A stretch of 28,483 nt of DNA from a virus: the IMG/VR virus record IMGVR_UViG_3300020055_001327, positions 1 to 28,483 of that record. One strand, given 5' to 3'. A program made the translations under genes and the position numbers. This document shows, one piece after another, positions 23,576 to 28,483 of the stretch. Numbering within the stretch: the stretch's first letter is position 1; every line of letters starts with the position of its first letter. Under the pieces are notes generated by a model. It had not been told where the DNA came from, made no database searches, and saw only the letters and a list, made by a program, of their open reading frames with translations.

Positions 23576-26500
23576 GAGGAAGAATCTATGTATGAAAGCA
23601 TTGAACGAGACTTAGAAGAATTTATTTCGCAAAATCAACTAGGTGAGATTGAGCGAGGGCTTGACGGCATATTTAAGAAAAATAATATTGATGTACAATT
23701 TACTCGACACTTTTTTGATAGACTAAATGATGAAAGAAATGTTAGAATTGGTGGTTCTGAAATTACAAGCGGGGAACTAGTAAGGCTATTTAAACAAGAA
23801 CAAAAACGATGGGGCAAGTCATTACAGGCTTTACCTGATAATGAAGAAGGGGTAATGAAAGATAAAAAAACAAATATAAATGTTCCGTTTATCAAAAAAA
23901 ATACACCAGATTCACAACCAGACAAAGTTATTACAAAAACTATTATGAAAAAGCCTAACTTCAAAAGTGATACTCCGTTCTATCCTGTAGAAAGTAAGCA
24001 AAGATTAACACTAAGAAGTTTATTTGAAGCTCCTAGCAAAACTGCTGCCTTTGCGTTTGGTAGATTAAATCCTGCTACAAACGGACACGAACTATTAGTA
24101 AATGAAATTGTCGCACAAGATGCTGATTCATTTCTTTATTTGTCTGACAGGCCGGCAGCTCTTCCAAAGGATCCGCTTGAGCCGAAAGAAAAACAAGCAT
24201 GGGCACAAGCATCTTTTCCACAAATTCAAGTAAAACTTGCTAACAATGCTTTACTTGCCGCAGACGAGTTATATAAGATGGGTTATACAAATCTTATATA
24301 TCTAGAAGGCGAACCTAAAATGGGCAAAGTTATACAAAAGTATAACGGACAAGAAACTGCAAAGCATTTCTTTAATTTTGACAATGTAAACCTTGTTCAG
24401 CTTACACGTGATCCTGATGCTGAAGGAGCTACTGGTATGAGTGCTACAAAGCTACGACAAACGGTGATTGACGATGACTTTGAAGCATTTACGCAAGGTA
24501 TCACAAAACCAGCACAGCGGGTGGCTAAGGAGATGTTTGAGAAGCTAAGAGGAATTCTTACACAAGATGAATCTGTTGAGGAAGCGCACGGCAATTCCTC
24601 TATCTATGATAAATGCTGGAAAGGCTATCATAAAAAATTAGGAGCAACTAGAGGATCAAAAGGCTCTTGTGTAAAAAATGAATCAGCAGCAGGACCACCG
24701 TCGGGTGATTATGCTGCCTATAAAAAGTCCATAGGAGCATCTTCAGCAGCAGGTCCATCGGCTAGTAAGGACGAACCAAAAGAACCAGATGTAAAATGGA
24801 CAAGAGGTTTATTCGATCACATATTTACAGATGAGAAGCCTGGTAATCCATTCATTGATCCATCTTCCCGCAAAGCATTTATTCCAATGGTAGCATCTAC
24901 TATCAATATTTTGTCAGGCGAGAATAAAAGAACAATGTATGGCGCTCATGTGCTTGGAATAAAAGATATTCCAAAGCTAATAGCATTACAAGGTAAAAAA
25001 GGCAAACAAATATCTGCTTTTACTACAGACGAGTACGGTGATTTAGAAACAGGACTATGGACAGAAGGCGGTATTATAGCTATCATAAAAGGCGTAGCTA
25101 TGTCAGGCGGTCCTGGTGATATTATGTCTAAAGTAGATAAACAAGGACGTAGAGTTGTAGATTTTGGACCTAGATCCCCTGCTATGAATAACATTGGCAA
25201 AGTGGCAGATTCTAAAGCATTCCAAACAGCAATACAAGAAATAATAAATGCTAGAGTATCAATCGCTAAAGAGTTACAATCTAAATTTTCTAACTATAGT
25301 GAAATAGATGGTAAGACTAAGCACGAAGCAATTAAAAAATATATGGATGCTGTAAATGCTACGCTAACAAACAATAAAAAAGTTATGCAAAAAGCTATGA
25401 CAGCTTGGGCAGAGAATCAGGGTAAAAAATGGAGTAATAATACTGAGTACGGCGAATATGATGAAATTGTAATGGGTAACTTCAAAATAATAAAATTATT
25501 TGTAAAACCTAACGGCAATGATAATATGCAACAAACTTATCAGTTTAGAGACTACTTTGAAAATAATGATTTTCCATTTCCTGTTGAATATGTAAGAGAT
25601 ACTAACAAACAACATTTAAAAAGATTCTTGGATCAAAATGTTGAAGAAAGTTTAGAAGAATTTAAAATTGTAAAACCAGATTCTAAAGATACTATGGGCA
25701 TTACAAGAGATAAAATGCCACAAATTAAAAAAGAGAACTATGCCGAACTTATTAACTTTCTAAAAGAAAATGGAGCAACATACAGTAAAAAGTCAGTTCC
25801 AGCAAAGCAGTTGAAGCCTATACAAAAAGAATTTTCAGATGCTGGGGTAGAAAAATCAATAGAAAAACGTAAAATTAAAAAACCTATTATTGCTGCACAA
25901 GATGGTTATATTATTGACGGACATCATCGTTGGTTAGCGGCACTTAATTTAAATTCTAAAGTTGATATTTTAGAGTTTAATACATCTGGTAAAGAATTAT
26001 TACAACTTGTATTAGACTTTCCTAAAACATATTTTAAACCTATTCACGAATTTGATAAAAAGAAAAAGCCAGCTATCAAAGAAAACGATGACGATTTTGA
26101 TGATGACGGTAACAGAATACCTATAGGAGCAGACGAAGCACCTAAATGGACAAGAAGTTTATTCGATCATTTGTTTATAAAGAAAGGCAATAAGTACGAT
26201 CCTGAGAGACCATATACAAAAGGAGATAAAGAAGTCTTTATCCCACTTGTACCTGCTATGATTGATAAACTAGTTGGTGGTCCTACAGAATTGTATGGAG
26301 CGCATTCAACTGGCACACAAAACTTGGATCGTCTAATACAAATGCAAAACAAAAAGGGCAAGCAAATATCCGTATTTACTACTGACAGAGAAGGACAACT
26401 ATCTGATGGTGTATGGGGCGGGGGTGGCGTTGTAGCTATCCTACGTGGCAATGCGTATGCTTCTAGCACTGGCGATATTATGTCTGTAGTAGATAAGCAA

Positions 26501-27295
26501 GGGCGTAGAGTATTAGACATTGGTCCTAGTGGAGACTTGATGAATCTCGAGGACAATGAAGATTTCCTATACGGAGATGATTATCCAAATATGTATAAGG
26601 AAATCCGAAACTTACAAAGATCCATTACTGCTAAAATAGAAGACATAATTGACGAGCGTGGAGATGTAGAAGGCAAAGAAAAAGCAGCCTTTATCAAAGA
26701 ATATATTGATGGTTTATATGCAGTTATACCTAAGTATAGAAAAACATTCTCAAAACTAATGGTAGGATGGGCACAATCACAAAATAAAAAATGGCAAGAG
26801 GTACACGGAACATATGACGAAGTTGTAATGGGTAACTACAAAATTGTTCATATATTTTTAGTAGGTAAAGATAGACAAAAAGTAAGTCAATTAGAAGACT
26901 TTATGCGTGAAAAGGCTATGGGCTATGTACGAAAGCCTGGCGAAGGTATGGTAGAGGATCCTGCTGTCAAAAATCCATTCTTAGAACAGCTATATAAAGC
27001 AGGCAAGCTCAAGCTAATTGATAAAACTGAAGAAGATTTCCCATATCAAGTTTTAGATACATATATGAAACGAAATAAAGAAATGGGAGAGTCATTAGAC
27101 TATGCTAGAAATTATTCACTAGGTAAGTTACTAGAAACAGCATCAGGCGGAACATCATCAGCTGGCAATATTGCCACTGTAGTCAATCCTCCAAAAGGCA
27201 AAAAGAAATCTAAAACACATAACCCAGACGGCACTATTAAGAATGCACTTGATAGCGATGACAATCTTATGGGCGGTACACTAATACGACGATAA
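21866..27295 (+). CDS. Giant mosaic protein: 4 tandem repeats, nucleotidyltransferase, ParB-like and duplicated unknown domain; candidate head polyprotein
   Basis: A 1,809-aa protein starting at GTG (GTGA overlap). Layout: four ~140-aa repeats (1-141, 142-290, 291-430, 431-~570), each with TGxGxA..(I/V)(I/F)xTV and EPSRVxxY; an FTRHFFDR(L)N domain (~570-710, motif at 612-619); a HIGH-type nucleotidyltransferase (~713-905; FGRLNPATNGH ending His741, TGMSATKLR 856-864); a small YDKCWKGY module (~914); an unknown domain A (~976-1250) with WTRGLFDH, KKGKQIS and VDKQGRRV; a ParB/Srx-like domain (~1265-1400, IIDGHHRW at 1349-1356); unknown domain B, a diverged copy of A (~1426-1690); and a Lys-rich tail ending LMGGTLIRR. 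INE, VNE and LNE (139-141, 288-290, 428-430) sit exactly at the repeat joints, resembling prohead-protease sites. Function inferred, not shown. Confidence 0.8.
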   Translation: MILRELFDKPAKWVEVDNDMGFAYQFQTKDGKGYEVTLDVDDDFVYEVIFADEAGRIDLTGAGNAAEVIGTVIAILKAHVKEHNLPDLSFSAEAKEPSRVRLYTTLVNKLSGDMGYEVEAINHMGMKSWKLTKKQNENINELFNKPLKWWTDKEQMDSARYGFTTTDDRNFSVEFDQEPNGEWEFVFMDANGRMDLTGGGGAVEIFATVKEVALHFFKKYKPKDPVYFQADTGEPSRVKMYQRAAKMISSELPAYKVITNKQHNAYSFLIVPADSDEWDWQQSESIQVNELLDQPLPYQIRDDDDDWKAYNFKTSDGRKFTVVMDLLPQDYWDIAFTDNNMSSSKTGRGSAVEIFATVGAIIKEFIKKTDPRMIKFSAIDNEPSRVKLYKRLAAMGAKTFPQYNLDVRQAAGGADFILKKEEQQEENLNELFNQPLKYNKVVPRASDSGRKIMWRFDTPKGNRIQVEAYKSQNYNKWEFGFYDFEDDNPHITGKGDAAQVFATVIAIGEEFVKDVKPDMVEWFADNDEPSRVSLYDRMVKTLARRMPNYEIKSQDTGGSFQRYVMIRKDAEEESMYESIERDLEEFISQNQLGEIERGLDGIFKKNNIDVQFTRHFFDRLNDERNVRIGGSEITSGELVRLFKQEQKRWGKSLQALPDNEEGVMKDKKTNINVPFIKKNTPDSQPDKVITKTIMKKPNFKSDTPFYPVESKQRLTLRSLFEAPSKTAAFAFGRLNPATNGHELLVNEIVAQDADSFLYLSDRPAALPKDPLEPKEKQAWAQASFPQIQVKLANNALLAADELYKMGYTNLIYLEGEPKMGKVIQKYNGQETAKHFFNFDNVNLVQLTRDPDAEGATGMSATKLRQTVIDDDFEAFTQGITKPAQRVAKEMFEKLRGILTQDESVEEAHGNSSIYDKCWKGYHKKLGATRGSKGSCVKNESAAGPPSGDYAAYKKSIGASSAAGPSASKDEPKEPDVKWTRGLFDHIFTDEKPGNPFIDPSSRKAFIPMVASTINILSGENKRTMYGAHVLGIKDIPKLIALQGKKGKQISAFTTDEYGDLETGLWTEGGIIAIIKGVAMSGGPGDIMSKVDKQGRRVVDFGPRSPAMNNIGKVADSKAFQTAIQEIINARVSIAKELQSKFSNYSEIDGKTKHEAIKKYMDAVNATLTNNKKVMQKAMTAWAENQGKKWSNNTEYGEYDEIVMGNFKIIKLFVKPNGNDNMQQTYQFRDYFENNDFPFPVEYVRDTNKQHLKRFLDQNVEESLEEFKIVKPDSKDTMGITRDKMPQIKKENYAELINFLKENGATYSKKSVPAKQLKPIQKEFSDAGVEKSIEKRKIKKPIIAAQDGYIIDGHHRWLAALNLNSKVDILEFNTSGKELLQLVLDFPKTYFKPIHEFDKKKKPAIKENDDDFDDDGNRIPIGADEAPKWTRSLFDHLFIKKGNKYDPERPYTKGDKEVFIPLVPAMIDKLVGGPTELYGAHSTGTQNLDRLIQMQNKKGKQISVFTTDREGQLSDGVWGGGGVVAILRGNAYASSTGDIMSVVDKQGRRVLDIGPSGDLMNLEDNEDFLYGDDYPNMYKEIRNLQRSITAKIEDIIDERGDVEGKEKAAFIKEYIDGLYAVIPKYRKTFSKLMVGWAQSQNKKWQEVHGTYDEVVMGNYKIVHIFLVGKDRQKVSQLEDFMREKAMGYVRKPGEGMVEDPAVKNPFLEQLYKAGKLKLIDKTEEDFPYQVLDTYMKRNKEMGESLDYARNYSLGKLLETASGGTSSAGNIATVVNPPKGKKKSKTHNPDGTIKNALDSDDNLMGGTLIRR
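24791..26935 (+). repeat. Duplicated unknown domain flanking the ParB-like domain
   Basis: Copy A spans about 24791-25615 and copy B about 26141-26935. Shared landmarks in order: KWTRxLFDHxF, VFIPLV/AFIPMV, YGAH, KKGKQIS(A/V)FTTD, GGxVAIL/GGIIAII, GDIMSxVDKQGRRV(L/V)D, MxxWAxxQxKKW and YDE(I/V)VMGN(F/Y)KI. The ParB-like domain is inserted between the copies. The arrangement implies domain duplication followed by insertion, or modular assembly. Confidence 0.75.
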
Positions 27296-27298
27296 ATA
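27291..27298 (+). promoter_or_regulatory. Putative T4-like late promoter (GATAAATA)
   Basis: GATAAATA overlaps the stop of the giant gene and lies 20 nt ahead of the ATG at 27319, with a GAGGAT ribosome site at 27308-27313. The predicted leader is about 14 nt. A second, weaker TATAAATG follows at 27301. Confidence 0.55.
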
Positions 27299-27318
27299 AG
27301 TATAAATGAGGATTTATA

Positions 27319-28483
27319 ATGAGAAGACAAGTATTTGAAAATTTAGGTGATATGGCTCATTCAGTTGAGTTAGATCACGAAGTTCAGTTGGCAAGATCCG
27401 AACTGTATAAGCTGGCAAAGTATGCTATCAAGTTACACAATATGATGAAAGATGCTGATCCTGAACAAGGACTTGAAGGTTGGGTACAAGCTGATATTAG
27501 CAAGTCTGCTGAAGCTATTAGCAAAGTATATCATAGTTTAGAATATGAAATGAAAGTGTCTAATAATACATCAGATTTAGGTTCTTCACACGGTGGCGGA
27601 GAGCCAGAAGGTGCTCTTCCATTTGAATCTGTTAGTAGAAGAAGACGAAATACTTATAAAGAATCTTTAGGACGCCGCCTCCAAAAAAAAACGGTAAATG
27701 AAGCTGCACCTAAAATTGGTGATATAAGAACTTTTAAGACTAAAGACGGAATTAGAAAATCCAAATATGTAAAAAAACTTTTTGGTAGAGGCGGACAATG
27801 GAAACCGTATTGGGATGATGAGACTGGTCCAGATCCAGCAATGGAAATTTATGCACAGGCAGTAGCACAAGAAATGCTGAAGATGGCAGAAAAAGATCCA
27901 TCTATACAATTGCAGAACAAAGCGGAGTTAAAAACAATAGCTAATCAAGCAACAGCGAAAGTAGCTAAAGATAAAGGTGTTCCAAAAGCAGAAATGCCTA
28001 AAATAAATAACGCAACAGTTAAAGATCTGGAAAAAAGAGTTGTTAGCGCACAAAAAGGTGGCGCTCAGCAATCTCAGGCGAATGCTCCAGCACCACCTCC
28101 AGCACCGCAGGGTGGTGCAGCAGCACCTGAAGAACCGCAGGGTGGTGGTGGACTTGACTGGGCAGCAATGGCAGCTCGAAAAGATTCAAGAACTCAACGA
28201 CAGCAACAGGGTGGAGGAACAACTCCGGGTGCGCCTGCATATCCAGATCCATCAGATACTAGAAATCAAGACGCTAATATACAAGCGCCTCCACCGCCTA
28301 AACGTTACAGCGATTCAGCTCCAAAGTTTCCAAATTCTGGAGGAGCTAACACAGCATCACCAGTTCAACAACAGCAAGGTGGAGGACAAGCACCTACAGG
28401 ACTTAAAACAGCACCACTAACACAAGGTGTTCGTGTAAGTAAATCAGCTGCTAAAATTTTGTATAATAGAAAAGCCTATAACT
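27319..28483 (+). CDS. Partial, Gln/Pro/Gly-rich protein with VNE processing-like site; runs off the window
   Basis: The frame is open for 388 codons from the ATG at 27319 to the window end, with no stop. GAGGAT six bases before the ATG supports the start. Residues 1-~75 are helical (DHEVQLARSELYKLAKYAIK..., GLEGWVQADISKSAEAISKV), a pattern I recall from T4-like marine phages. Next come an Arg-rich stretch and TVNE|AAPKIGDIRTFKTKDG, with a VNE site like those in the giant protein, then a folded segment (KKLFGRGGQWKPYWDDE). The last ~140 residues are disordered, rich in Gln, Pro, Gly and Ala. Probably a companion virion or head-internal protein. Confidence 0.75.
   Translation, partial: MRRQVFENLGDMAHSVELDHEVQLARSELYKLAKYAIKLHNMMKDADPEQGLEGWVQADISKSAEAISKVYHSLEYEMKVSNNTSDLGSSHGGGEPEGALPFESVSRRRRNTYKESLGRRLQKKTVNEAAPKIGDIRTFKTKDGIRKSKYVKKLFGRGGQWKPYWDDETGPDPAMEIYAQAVAQEMLKMAEKDPSIQLQNKAELKTIANQATAKVAKDKGVPKAEMPKINNATVKDLEKRVVSAQKGGAQQSQANAPAPPPAPQGGAAAPEEPQGGGGLDWAAMAARKDSRTQRQQQGGGTTPGAPAYPDPSDTRNQDANIQAPPPPKRYSDSAPKFPNSGGANTASPVQQQQGGGQAPTGLKTAPLTQGVRVSKSAAKILYNRKAYN

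Noticed and set aside
28040-28420. 126-codon plus-strand frame at the right end
   Set aside because: Gln/His/Leu-rich out-of-frame shadow within the low-complexity tail of the open gene from 27319, and without a ribosome site.
1-28483. CRISPR arrays, tRNA genes, integrase, insertion sequences
   Set aside because: No regularly spaced direct repeats, cloverleaf-like segments, recombinase motifs or terminal inverted repeats were seen.

Overview
The window looks like the genome of a tailed, T4-like marine myovirus, strictly lytic in style. It is AT-rich, and genes are packed with ATGA, GTGA or TAATG overlaps almost throughout. Only one gene (phoH) lies on the minus strand. The gene set is characteristic: a gp44-type clamp loader, ThyX, dCMP deaminase, PhoH, a MazG-like pyrophosphohydrolase, large virion structural proteins, and copies of the T4-type late promoter NATAAATA. 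The host is probably an alphaproteobacterium. The main clue is a phage-borne 7Fe ferredoxin of the FdxA type that, from memory, most resembles alphaproteobacterial FdxA. This is an inference; no search was run.

Layout. 2-5272: tail fibre and structural genes (5'-truncated fibre, an INxG-motif protein, an 838-aa Ig-like repeat protein, two small proteins). 5285-8244: mixed accessory genes (a DNA polymerase III alpha fragment, hypotheticals, a GroES-like protein, a MazG-like protein, a lipoprotein, a Bax-inhibitor-1 membrane protein). 8275-10915: replication and nucleotide genes (clamp loader, an unknown, FdxA, ThyX, dCMP deaminase), closed by a hairpin. 10951-11676: phoH on the minus strand, with a structured leader and a divergent late-promoter region. 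11818-13115: two conserved-looking unknowns. 13112-15731: lysis cassette (GH19 endolysin with a peptidoglycan-binding domain, overlapping i-spanin and o-spanin, a mini-MscS protein, a small two-helix holin candidate). 15728-19440: thermonuclease, DnaJ and ClpA, the last behind a sigma70-like promoter. 19421-21869: unknown and structural genes. 21866-27295: a giant 1,809-residue mosaic protein. 27319-28483: a further gene that runs off the window.

The most interesting object is the 1,809-aa protein. It has four tandem ~140-aa repeats, an FTRHFFDR domain, a HIGH-type nucleotidyltransferase, a duplicated unknown domain and a ParB-like domain. Short [ILV]NE motifs sit exactly at the repeat junctions and recur in neighbouring genes. 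They resemble the [LI]xE sites cut by T4 prohead proteases. My hypothesis is that this is a capsid-internal cargo polyprotein, matured by the prohead protease and possibly injected with the DNA. The phage also carries a set of proteostasis genes (GroES-like, DnaJ, ClpA with an intact ClpP-docking IGF tripeptide). No tRNA, CRISPR, insertion sequence or integrase was seen, and no stretch over 300 bases lacks a gene.
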